Positions 10,785 through 21,252 of a stretch of 64,000 nt of DNA are shown in pieces. The stretch comes from Falciphora oryzae. Lineage: Eukaryota > Ascomycota > Sordariomycetes > Magnaporthales > Magnaporthaceae. Every line of letters starts with the position of its first letter. The stretch's first letter is position 1. The position numbers and the translations under genes are program-made. The stretch is taken from the NCBI GenBank assembly GCA_000733355.1, contig JNVV01000009.1:48886-112885 (forward strand), written 5' to 3'. Below the pieces are notes generated by a model, which was not told the DNA's origin, ran no database searches, and worked only from the letters and a program-made list of their open reading frames with translations.

Positions 10785-12922
10785 ATGACGCGAGCTTTGG
10801 TCCGCGTCGCCGTTGCGGCTCTGCTTGCCGGCAGCGGCAGCACTGCGGCCTCCCTGGTCGCACGGCAGACCACAGGCGCCGCCGCCGTTCCCGACCCGAC
10901 GGCGGTATCACTGTGCTCTGTCCGATCGTCTACCCAGTGAGTACTGCCCCGGGAAGACACCGTTACTTACCTCTGCCGTCACGGATACCTCCAGGCGGTC
11001 GCGTTTCTAACAACCATCATCACAGGATCTGCACCGCGGGCACGACCGAGTTCAGGGTGGTGGCGATGCCCACGGGTAACCCGCCGAGCTCGTACACCGG
11101 CTGTCACAAGCATGCCAACGATCTGTGAGTATCACTGCCGAAACAACCTTCCTAGTCAGCGTCGTTGCTAACCGTCTCCAGGTGGTGCAACTACTCCGGA
11201 GGCGAGGTCCAGATCCTGCCGGCTTCCGCTGCCGCTGCCGCGACGACCCCGGCTCCCGCGGCCACCTCGGCGACCAGTGCTGCCGCCGTCACCGGACGCC
11301 CCACCGCCGTGTCCGGATGCCACAAGCACGGAAGTGACGTGTGAGCTGCTTCTTCTTCCCGCAACCTTGTGTCTCTCGAATACCCGCCTAACCGTGCCAC
11401 AGGTTCTGCATGTGGGGAACCACCGAGTTCCAGGTCGTCGGCGCCACTGCCACGACGGAGCCGCCCGCTACTTACACGGGCTGCCATGCCCATGGCTCCA
11501 ACACGTAAGTTTTTCCCTAGGGCATCACCGGGCTCCGACTGTGTTGTGCCGGCAAAGACTGACTTTGAACAGCTTCTGCATGGGACCTGACGGCGGCGAG
11601 GTCGAGATTCGTGTCCAGGGCGCGAGCACCTCGGACGATAACCACGGCAACAATGGCAACGGTGGTGCTGGCGGCTCCAACCGCCACTGCCACTTCCATG
11701 CCGGCGTTGAGTAAGTAGACCATCCGTATAGACCTTCCAGCTGCTCCTGGAATGGATAGCACGATGGCACGTACTAACCGGCCTGCAACCAGGCACTGCA
11801 CCGGCGGCTCCGCGGCCGAGGGGGACAGCTGCGAGAAGGTGAACCGCGACTACAACATCCCGCTGCGCGTCGGGCTCATCTTCGTAATCATGGCGACGAG
11901 CGCCTTTGGCGTCTTCATGCCCATCCTCCTGATCCGCTGGTGGCCCGCGCGCACGCACACGGCCTTCCTGGTGCTCAAGCAGTTCGGCACCGGCGTCATC
12001 ATCTCGACCGCCTTCATCCACCTCTACACGCACGCCCAGCTCATGTTTGCAAACAAGTGCCTCGGCCGCCTCGAGTACGAGGGCATCACGTCCGCCATCG
12101 TCATGGGCGGCATCTTCCTTTCGTTCATCGTCGAGTACGTCGGCAAGCGTATCGTTCTAGCCCGCGCCGCCCGCGACCCGCGCCGCATCTCGAGGATCTC
12201 GCCCGAGACGGTGACGGTGCTGGTGCTCGAGTGTGGCATCATCTTCCACTCTATCCGTAAGACGCTCGCACACGCCACCCATTCTTCCCTTCACGTCGCT
12301 TCTGCTAATCATGACCTCCTGTCCTCTGCCAGTGATCGGCATCACCCTCGTCGTCGCCGGGGACAGCTTCTTCCTGACCCTCTTCGTCGTCATCCTGTTC
12401 CACCAGATGTTCGAGGGCATCGCGCTCGGCTCCCGCATCGCGGCCCTGGGCACGCAGACCGACGGGGCGCAAGAAGCGCAAGCCGCCGCCGGAGCGCCCC
12501 GTCAGACCGCGTCCGAGAATAAGATCAACGACGGGTCCACGACGACCTCCGACGAAACCCCGACCGAGCGGCCGATTATCGGCAACAACAACAACAGCCC
12601 GCAGATGGCGCACTTCTCCCTGGGCAGGAAGCTCCTCCTCGCGTCGCCCTTCGCGCTCGTGACCCCCGTCGGCATGGCCATCGGCATCGGCGTGCTGCAG
12701 CAGTTCAATGGAAATAACAAGTCCACGATCCTGGCCATCGGCACTCTCGACGCCGTCTCCGCCGGAATCCTCGTCTGGGTCGGCGTCGTCGAGATGTGGG
12801 CCGAAGACTGGATGCTGGGCGGCGCCGAGCTGCTCCAGACCGGCCCCGTCACCACCATCCTGGCCCTCACGGGTCTGGTCGGCGGCATGGTGGTCATGTC
12901 GGTCCTTGGAAAGTGGGCTTAG
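10785..12922 (+). CDS. ZIP-family zinc transporter with Cys-His repeat ectodomain, 567 aa
   Basis: Seven exons: 10785-10936, 11026-11124, 11182-11340, 11403-11504, 11573-11710, 11793-12256 and 12333-12922. All joins restore frame. The N-terminus is a signal peptide. About 180 extracellular residues follow, with modules of the form CHxHG/A-x3-(F/W)C (GCHKHANDLWC, GCHKHGSDVFC, GCHAHGSNTFC) plus HCHFHAGVEHC. Then come about eight membrane segments with the ZIP signatures HSILIGITL and FHQMFEGIALG, which hold the transport-site histidines and glutamate, and a Ser/Thr/Asn-rich loop between the later helices. ZIP proteins import Zn2+ (sometimes Fe2+) into the cytosol, here probably at the plasma membrane. 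Introns 1-5 are all phase 2 and cut each module at the same place, so the ectodomain looks built by exon duplication. Regulation by zinc status is likely but not shown. Confidence 0.9.
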
Positions 12923-13186
12923 GTCACTCTCCTCGTCATCTTCACGCTGGGCGGCCACGTCTTGTCTCTGGCCTTTTTGTTTCTCGGGAGTTGTAAATAG
13001 GGAAACAGCTCTTGGCACGGGCTGGCGTCACGTCACTTTTATTTTTGTTCTGGGCTTGTCTTTGGGATGGGATAGATAAATATAAATGGCATTTCGATTT
13101 CTACCTTGCCGTTCGAGCAATACCTCCACTGCGTGATCAAAGACACCACGCGTGACAGATCCCTAACAACCCGCCCTTATACAGAT

Positions 13187-15351
13187 CTACCCTTGATACT
13201 CCCAACTTCCTCGGTTTCCCCGAATGACGTGCGCCTCCCTCTCGGGGCCGGCGAGCATGTGCTCGACGTTGACCTTTGGGCCCTTGAACCACTTGTGCGC
13301 GTCGACCGCGAACCAGACCGTGGCGAGCAGCATGGGCACGGCCCAGACGACCACGGCCCAGTTCATCAGGTCGGGCGTCAGGTTGTCGCCCGTGGCGCTG
13401 GGCAGGCACAGGATAGGGATCATGATGGCGGTGAAGGTGGCCGAGAGCGTGCCGAACACCCAGCTGTACCGGCCCAGGTGCCACGGCCCGGGCCGGAAGC
13501 GGTCGCCTACCACGTAGGTGCGGATCGCGATCGGGACGGTGAATGAGAAGAAGGCGGCGAGAGCTCCGATCTGTGCAGGTGATAGTTAGCTAGGGGGTCT
13601 CCGCTGCTGCTTGTCACCAGAGCCCCTTGCGGTTCCAGTGGCAGGCGGAGGGAAAAAGGCGTACCGAGAAGATGGCGCCGATGGCAATGTCGCCTGCAAA
13701 CATCAGCAGCAGCATCAAGCAGCCCACTGCGCAGTTCATCCAGACGGCGTTGACGGGCGTCTGGGTTGTCGGGTTCACGCGAGCCCACAGCTTTGCGAAG
13801 GGAAAGCAGCCGTCACGCGCGTAGGCAAAGGTGCTATCAGATCAGAGGTTAGAAAAAAGCACTACTACGTGGGTTGGCTGTATGAATGCTTACACGCCTA
13901 GATGGATTGACGTCAGCAGTGTTCCGGATAGCCAGACTATGCAAAAGCATGGGGAAAAGGAAAAAGAGAGAAAGGAGAAAACGAGGCAATCACGTACGAG
14001 ACGCGGAGATCATGCAGCCCTGTCCCATCGAGAAACCTGCAATGATCGTAAGCGCAAGACATGCAAGCGCAGCGTCGCGCGGCAGGACCTGGAGGAGGTA
14101 CGAGGCCCAGGGCTGGCCCAGGTCCGACTCTAGCGCGGCGCCGACGTCCACGACCGTGTAGGCGACCGCGACCTGCAGGACCCAGCCCATGACGCCCCCA
14201 ATCGTCGCCGTGAGCACAATGGCGCGGGGCGCAGCGATGTTGGCGTTGCTGCTCTCCTCGCTCAGGTGGAAGGGCGAGTCGTAGCCGCTCATGGTCCAGA
14301 TGACCGCGATGAAGGACATGAGCACGGCTACCCCGTCCGGGAAATCCGTACCCTTGTAGAACGACCCCCAGACCTCGCTAGACGGGTTGAAGCGCGGCAT
14401 GCCGGCCGCCTCGCGTGCGCTGCCGGGCGCGGCGAGCAGGACGACGACGACGACGAGCAGCGCGGCCATGTTGAAGCTTGAGCCGGCCGAGTTGAAGGTG
14501 GCCAGCCACCGTGTCGGCATGGACGACATGACTGAGTGGATGGCCATGAGCAGGACCGTTACCAGGAAGACGTGCCAGTGCTCGGGCACGTAGGACGGGT
14601 CCGCCATCGAGGCGGCCGCGCACGTCATGGCTGCCACGCCGTAGTTGACGGAGGGCGCGCCGGATACCTGGCCCAGCCAGTTGGACCAGCCCGTCACCCA
14701 GGCCGCGAAGGGGCCCCATCGCGGCCCGGCGAGGACTGCGCTGGCGTAGTAGAGGCCGCCTGAGGTCGGCATGGCGGAGCAGAGCTCGGCTGGGGTGGGA
14801 TGTTTAAACGAGCGTCAGCGCTCCAGAATATGAGTGGACTTGCCAGAACGACGCAGAGGAGATGTAGCCAGAAGCAATCCTACCCATGCTCGCGGCTATG
14901 CAGCCGATAAAGATCAAGGCAACCAGCCAGCCCCAGACCATCCCCGGGGTCCCTGCGTATCCCATTCCGTAGTACAGCGTGGACGCGAACGACGGCAACA
15001 GGCCGAGGACGGCAAATGACACTAAGGGGGCAACGTCCACTGTGTCAGCATGTCTGCAGATACCTCATCCAGGGAGGGGAGCCAGCCGACCTACCGCAAA
15101 AGGTCGTCCAGAGGGTAAACTCGCGCTTGAACTCGGGCCTGTTGATCGAGCGCGGGATCTTGTCAGCGGCAGACCTCCGGCGCGCCCTTCTTCCTGCCCC
15201 GCGGAGCCCCATGTTGCCGCACTCACTTGTAACCCAGAGCCGCGAGAACCTCGTCGTCGCGGTCGTACCCGCCCTCCAGGATGACCACCTCTCCCGGCGC
15301 AAGGGCCGACGTCACGGGCTTGTCATCCTTGGCGATCTTTTTATCCCCCAT
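13187..15351 (-). CDS. APC-superfamily amino acid/GABA/choline permease, about 551 aa
   Basis: Exons on the minus strand run 15351-15227, 15138-15095, 15021-14884, 14789-13994 (or 13998), 13833-13665 and 13570-13187. The product matches the fungal GABA/choline/amino-acid permease subfamily: a hydrophilic N-terminus with EVVILEGGYDRDDEVL, then about 12 membrane helices including SFAVLGLLPSFAST, ELCSAMPTSGGLYYAS, FHLSEE and YARDGCFPF, and a C-terminal VNVEHMLAGPEREAH tail. It should import a small amine or amino acid across the plasma membrane by proton symport. One junction is ambiguous: either a 160-nt intron (weak GTGATT donor) giving SASRTTFAYARD, or two 60-nt introns with strong donors flanking a 43-nt mini-exon at 13894-13936 that inserts 14 residues. 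Homology favours the first and splice signals the second. Substrate is not predictable. Confidence 0.88.
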
Positions 15352-16477
15352 CGTGTGTGTTGAAATAACACTGGGCGCGCAGCTGCGACTCTCCGCTGCG
15401 ACTCTCCGCTGCCTGTAAGATGCCAACCGCCTCGGGGGAATCTTGGGACGGGTGTTCCTAGCCGGGGCTCTTAAGACGGAATGAGTGCTAGCTTGTTGCT
15501 GGCAGGAGCGCGGGATGCGGGGCGCGAGCACCCGGCCCCAACAAGCTTCGTCCGAATTGTTTTTCTGCATCTGACGGTTCGCTCTAGTAAGGTTTTGGCC
15601 GAAGCCAATCCCGGGGCCAGGAAGCTGCAGGACCCTGTGCTCGGATCTGCGGAGCCAAGAGGCGTCAGATCCAGATACCGATTAGAGGAAGGGGCAAGCC
15701 GGCGATGACGAGGCCATGGGCGAGATGTCGCGGCAACGAAGAAGGGAAATGGGGCAGAGATGGGAGAGAGCAGAAGCGCACCTTGGTCGAAAGAGGCGGC
15801 TTCGTGAGGGAGGCAGCCGAGGTGCGACATTCTGGGACCGACATAGGGTGCACAAATTGTCGATCCCAAAACGGCACGCTCTCCTTCTGGCCAAGCTCTC
15901 GCAGGTGGTGGGAGCGTTGCGCATGCAGGAAAGCGCATGCAGTCGAGATAAGGAGGGCCGGGGTGGTGGTGGTATTTTGGCGTGTAACCGCGGCAGCACG
16001 AGATAAGACAAAGCACGCGATTGAGGTCCAAGGCCGCACGACGAATCAGGGGCCCAGTCCAGGTACCACCACTATACGTGATCCCTCCGGTCTTGGTGGG
16101 TGGGATCTGGCAAAAGTATCTGGACGGACGGCAGTTGATGCAGCAGGGGAGGGGTTTGGTGCCACTTTGGTGGGAGGCTTGGAGAAGTTGGACATCGGAT
16201 GATGATTTGATTGGCAGCCGTCGCAACAAACCCGGCACGAAAGGAACAAGCATCGCAAGACGAGAAGATGAATGGCAATCGCCCTGCCATAAGATCCCAT
16301 GGATTGAATTTCCCCGACGTCTTTTCACAAATACTCATTACACTAGGTACAAGAGAGATTCCATTATTTCTTTTCGTCGTTTTCTCGTTCGTCGCCGTCA
16401 CACCCACCACTGTCGTCAAGTCATACCAACATGATCACGCGCAAATCACCACCCATTAGTCTTTCTCCAGCGGTGTC
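15352..16477. other. Intergenic between two minus-strand genes
   Basis: Promoter of the permease and 3' flank of the aminopeptidase. A short direct duplication (CTGCGACTCTCCG twice) lies near 15384-15411. Long frames such as 15471-16328 (minus) have no domain and arise from AT-poor composition. Confidence 0.5.
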
Positions 16478-18056
16478 TTAGATGCGCCACATGGTAAGAG
16501 GGCCAAGCTTGAACGAGGCAGCGTCCGCGGTCAGACCGAAAGGCTTGAGTCCACGCCAAGAAGCAGGAGCGGGCGAACGACGGGCCGGGAAGCCATCGAA
16601 GCTGCGGGCATAGGTGCCGACGGCGTACGCGATGCCCTTGGCCATGACTCCTAGCGCGGTGCCGTTGAGGTTCGCGACTGTGTCCTGCGCCGTGTGGTAG
16701 TAAGGGTCCAGGATGGCGCCCTCGATGCCGCCGTACTTGGCCACCTGCTCGGCCGTCTTGACCTCGTCGGCGCCAGTCGTCAGACCACCCGAGGCGATTC
16801 CCGCGTCGAGGAAGCCCGCGTAGTCGCTGCGGCCCGAGAACTCGGAGGGATCAGACGGCAGGCCGCGAGCTTCAAAGTACTTCTCCCACAGTGACTCGAT
16901 CTCTGCAGAACCGGGAGGCCCTTCGATGCCGTAGGCGTCGCCGTCACCGTCGAGGATGCCGTAGACGAAGTTGCTGCTGCCGACCATGTCGAAGTTGAGG
17001 TAGGCGCGGATCTTGGCGAGCTCGGCGGCGGGCGCGTTCCGCGTGTAGTAGTAAGAGCCCAGTAGGCCGTCCTCCTCGGCCGTCCACCACGCAAACCGGA
17101 CCGCGTTGGTGAGGCCGAACTTGGCGAGCTGCACGGCCGTCTCGAGGATCGACACGGTGCCGCTGCCGTCGTCGTTGACGCCGGGCCCGTCCTCGACTGA
17201 GTCGGCGTGCGCACCAGCCATGATAATGTTGCTCTGGTTGCCCCGCTTTGAGGTTGCGATGAGGTTGTAGCTTGTGAGGTTGACGTACTCGATGGCGAGA
17301 TCGGCCGCGATTGGGCCCGCCTGCACCCGCGCGAGAAGGGCAGCGCCGTCTTCATAGCGCATCATGGTGGTGGGAACGAGGCTTGCGATATCGTCGCCAA
17401 GGACACCATTGCCGAAGGATCTGTACGTTTCCGTTAGTTTTGTTCTGACAGGCCGACAAGATAACAGTGTAGACGAAGATTGGAGGGAGTGGTGCTTACG
17501 GGCTGTCAGCTGCATTTCGAACGATAGCACCGACTGCGCCGGCTCGCTTAGACAGCTGCGACTTAAGTTCGAAGGAGCAGGTGCCGCGCAGGATGAGGGT
17601 AAGAGCGCCGGTCGCGTCAGGGTAGTTCTCGGGCTCGCAGCCCAGGCCATCAACAACGACAATGGGAACGCCCTTGAAGACGCCAGGAATGAGCTGTCTG
17701 CCCGTGGTGGTGGTCATGGCGGAGCTGGGGTAGTTGACGCCGTCGACAGTGACATTAGCTGGATCGCGGGCGACGCGGAACAGGGTTGGCTGGCGCTCGA
17801 TGTTGTAGAAGTTCGTCTGCTTCAGCGTCTCCTCGATGTAGTCCATCGTGAGGTCGAAGCCGGGCTGCTGCCACTGACGGTTGCGGCCAGTAGTCGAGTA
17901 GGCGATGTCCTGAAGCTTCTGAGCCCGTTCAAGGACGGCGTCGACCTTCATCTCGGCCTCGAGCCTCGAGCCAGTCACGCGGTGGATGCATTTCTGGCCT
18001 TGTACCGCGGGGAGGGCGGTGGCGAGGAGCGCTGCAGCAGCGACGGCGTTCTTCAT
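16478..18056 (-). CDS. Secreted M28 zinc aminopeptidase, 499 aa
   Basis: Two exons, 18056-17500 and 17420-16478, with a 79-nt intron. A signal peptide (residues 1-20, ending VQG) precedes a PA (protease-associated) insert near residues 110-205, with VNYPSS and GTCSFELKSQLSKRAGAVGAIV, and then the M28 catalytic domain. The co-catalytic zinc ligands are all visible: H257 (AHADS), D269 (NDDGSG), E302 with catalytic E301 (AEEDG), D330 (NFDMVG) and H428 (YHTAQD). The family is aminopeptidase Y/leucine aminopeptidase-like and removes N-terminal residues from peptides outside the cell or in the vacuole. Length is normal for the subgroup. Several N-glycosylation sites (NVT, NLT, NQS, NGT) support secretion. 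All key residues are intact. Confidence 0.93.
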
Positions 18057-18950
18057 CTTGACGAGGGGAGGCTTGGTCTAGCCGATCCAAGTGACGATGA
18101 CGGGTAGACAAGCGAGGAGGTGACCGACGAGCCGTGAAGAAGAGAGTGAGAAAGAGCGGAGGAGGGAAGGTGGCCCTTTTTCTTGCCCGACGCCGGAGGC
18201 CTGCCCGCAGATCTTGGCCCCGTTCTGCCACCTCGGCTGCCGTCAGCCGCCCCGTTCTCTCCGAACGTCCTCGCATAGCACGCGTGCTCTTGTCTTGGGA
18301 GGTGGGACACGATATTGAGGCCCAGATTACGGTGGGTGGTTGATTGGACAGGCCCGCCGCCAAGCGATGCCGCCGTGGCCTAAATCGGGAGGTGGAATGC
18401 AACCCCGGCCTCAACCCCCGCCAGCAGAGCGTGCGCCGCCATCCGGACTCTCCTAAACAGGCGTAGCGTCCTGTTCGGTTGGTCTTCCCGTGCGTGTTGT
18501 ATTTTCGTCCTTGTATATGGGTGTGCTGCTGGCAGGGCATCGCAGGGCCAGCCATGGCTGCAGCCGGCTAAAGCGGAGTCTGGGGTGTTTCTTGTCTTTA
18601 TCCAAGGTCCTTGCAGCAGCTGAGCCAAAGACCTTCCTTTCTTGGTGATGGGGGCGAAAGAGCCTGATAGCCGGAGAAAATAGCGCGAGAAGGGTGTTGA
18701 CCGCGACAAAGGCACCGTGGGGTAGTGAGAAGCGCCGCGACTCTCGACTCCACCGCCCCTCATTGCTTGGCCGTTATCGCCGTCGTCGGCTGCTCGGCGC
18801 CGGCCATCTTGATTGACGTTGTATCGTGGAATGTGCGATTGACGAAAAGGCGGTATTTGCCGATGAAATAGTGACACGGTCGGATGTTGCTGTACTCTTG
18901 ACAAACGTCTCTTCAGACCACTGGCGGCTTGTTGGACTGTTGTAATACTC
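18057..18950. other. Intergenic, aminopeptidase promoter
   Basis: Upstream DNA of the minus-strand aminopeptidase. No supported gene. Open frames here (for example 17929-18555 minus) run into the repeat block and the aminopeptidase in other frames. Confidence 0.5.
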
Positions 18951-19123
18951 TCGACAGATCTCCTTCTCGTTCGTGCAGACCACGTCTTGCAGATCTCCTT
19001 TTCATTCATGCAGACCGCGTCTTGTATATCTCTTTTTCGTTCACACAAGCCACGTCTTACAGATCTCCTTTTCGTTTGTGCAGACCACGTCTTACAGATC
19101 TCCTTTTCATTCATGCAAACCAC
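18951..19123. repeat. 35-bp tandem repeat, about five copies
   Basis: Four full and one partial copy of a 35-bp unit (core CAGATCTCCTTTTCATTCAT, then GCAGACCACGTCTT) sit head to tail, with boundaries near 18984, 19019, 19054 and 19089. Copies differ at a few positions. The period is not a multiple of three and the frames through it are short, so it is probably noncoding. There are no unique spacers, so it is not CRISPR-like. Confidence 0.85.
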
Positions 19124-19163
19124 AACCTAGATGTCTTTGACATCCACACCTTGGTTGACGGCC

Positions 19164-19230
19164 GCATGAATAAGAAGGAAATCTGCAAAACTGGTCTGCA
19201 TGAATGAAAAGGAAATCCGCAAGACGTGGT
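19164..19230. repeat. Two inverted copies of the 35-bp unit
   Basis: After about 40 bp of unrelated sequence the same unit appears twice in the opposite orientation (GCATGAATAAGAAGGAAATC and CATGAATGAAAAGGAAATCC, then GCAAGACGTGGT). A transcript could fold into a long stem with the direct array at 18951-19123. Confidence 0.8.
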
Positions 19231-19232
19231 GC

Positions 19233-19310
19233 CTGAGCCATAGAATTTGACTATGACTCTGAGCCATGGAATTTGACCATGGCTCCGAGCCATAGAATTT
19301 GACCATGGCT
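19233..19310. repeat. 26-bp tandem repeat, three copies
   Basis: Three adjacent copies of a 26-bp unit (GAGCCATAGAATTTGACCAT core) begin at 19233, 19259 and 19285. It directly follows the inverted 35-bp copies, so the whole 18951-19310 block is a compound minisatellite. Confidence 0.85.
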
Positions 19311-21252
19311 AAATGACATTCTGGTTAGAAAGGCAATAATCATAGACATAGAAGGATCAGATAGGCAGGGAAAGTCAAGCTGATGGTGCAAGGTGCATGG
19401 GTGTTGACTTGCAATCGGAGCGGTAGATTTGACCGTTTCTGACTGGATTTTGTGTGAACAGTTCTTGACAGGATAATGAGTCTTGGGAAAAGGACGGTTT
19501 AGAGAAAAGGATGGCGGGTATCGAACGGAACATGCGTCTTAGGAAGAGGATGATCTGGAAGAGATCGGATCTGGAGAAGAAGATGGATTGAAGAGGGGAA
19601 TGGGTGCTGAGAAGAGGATAGCGGATCTTGCGTGGAGAATGAGTTTTTGGGAAGACGATGGTCTGAGAAAGAAGATGGATTTGGGGAAGGAGCTGATCCA
19701 GATACGAGGGCGCTGGGCTGCCAAGTGCTGAGAATCGAGTCGATGTGCTAGGTCTCGCCATCTGTGCAGGAAAAGAAGGATGAAAGTAAACAGAGTACTC
19801 ACCCTTAAAGCCGCCGGTCCTTAGATGGACCGGCGGCGCTCCTCCTGCTCCTCCTCGAGGGCAGCGCGGTTCCTCTGCGCCACCAAAGCGGCGCTGGAGG
19901 GTAACGGATGTTAGGTGATGTTTGGGGACAAGGAAGTAGCACCAAAAAAAGCTGTCGACCGCGAGCTCACCGGACAACCAAGGTCCAGCCGGCCAAAACG
20001 ACCGTGGACTTGACTGGCCGAGGCCAGAAGGTCCCGCGCATAAAGATGCGGTATTGGGTACGCACGTGGGTGCGCAGGCGTCTGAAAAAACGATACATTT
20101 TTGATGATCGCTTTTTTTTTGTTGTTGTTGTTTTGTCTTGTGGAAGAGTTCCGGGAAGAGTTTAGGAAAGCTGCGGAGGAACTTGCCTTCAAAGGAAATT
20201 TTTTTTTTGCGAAGCTGACCTGGCTCCAAACTGACCAATAGCAATGGCCCAAAGCTTAGCAATGCTCTCTTCGGGCTCCCCCGGTGCTCATTGGCCAGAC
20301 TCCAGTGTTTGCTGGTCTGACGCCGGTGCTTGCTGGCCAGACGCCAGGGATCTTTTACAAAGGACCAGTATTCATATGAAGAGTATATGGGCTAAAGCGA
20401 AAAGCGTAGTGCCAGCAGAAGTAAGTTGAATGCATACGCAAAAAGATGCTGGCGTAGAAAATAACGGAAAAGACGCGGAAAAGGAAGAGGGCAAGCAGCC
20501 CTAAAACATTAGCTAGCCAGACTCGAGCCCATGGGAGCGCGGGGTGGGCTTTCCCTGCTAGGTCGAGGACTGGGACTGGCAGGGACTTGGGCACTACCTT
20601 TAGGGCAGGGTAGCACCGGGAGCAAGGTCAACGTGGACACAAGTGGGCTGCAGGAGCTTTGGCGTTCACTCCGGAGCAAAATCGGCTGTTTCTGCACGCC
20701 CGAGTTACTGGCCAGCTGGCAATGGGCTTTGATATCAGCTGCTTGCGTGCACGTGGTATTCCAGTGACAGCAAGGATCCTGTTTTTTCACCGTAGGCTCT
20801 GCAAAGGATGGGGCCTGGCTGGCTGCCCTGCTTACCTACATTTTGGTGTGAGGCCAGGTATACCGGAGAAAGATTGCACGGTTGAACTGCTAGGCATCCG
20901 CTCTACTCAAAACTTTGTTCAAAATGCAAGAAGGATGACTCCGAGGCCGAGTCTACAGAGACTACACGTAATTGATCGAAACCTTGTTGTCGGTCGAGAC
21001 AAGAAACACACAAAGCCGAGCAGGCCTATTTTCCTTGCTCTTTACCAATGGGATCGACAAGCATAAATTCATGTCACATGGAAGGCTCTATCTCTATACA
21101 CACCACATATGTACACGAAGATAACAATTTCAAGGGTATCCATTTCCCCCACGTCTTATAGAACAATTTTGCCATAGTATGAAGCCAGATCGAAGTCGTT
21201 ACCCGGCTGCGGCGCGCCGCAAGAGCAGAGGAGGGGACAACCATCGGGCCAT
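19311..21252. other. Intergenic with purine-rich and 21-bp repeats
   Basis: This contains a GA-rich low-complexity tract (about 19480-19720) that opens a spurious 295-codon minus frame, and three copies of a 21-bp unit (core GTGCTTGCTGGCCAGACGCC) at 20282-20344. I find no supported gene. The 3' end of the LPMO gene abuts it. Confidence 0.5.
20282..20344. repeat. 21-bp tandem repeat, three copies
   Basis: Three head-to-tail copies of a 21-bp unit with a GGCCAGAC or GGTCTGAC core start at 20282, 20303 and 20324. No function is evident. Confidence 0.75.

Noticed and set aside
12305..13018. 237-codon minus-strand ORF
   Set aside because: Antisense shadow of the last ZIP exon, rich in Gly/Asp/Arg, with no homology.
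18951..19123. CRISPR-like direct repeats
   Set aside because: Copies are directly adjacent without unique spacers, and the genome is eukaryotic.
19375..20262. 295-codon minus-strand ORF
   Set aside because: Runs through GA-rich simple sequence and minisatellite DNA; the repeated Phe/Ser/Leu pattern reflects the repeat, not a protein.
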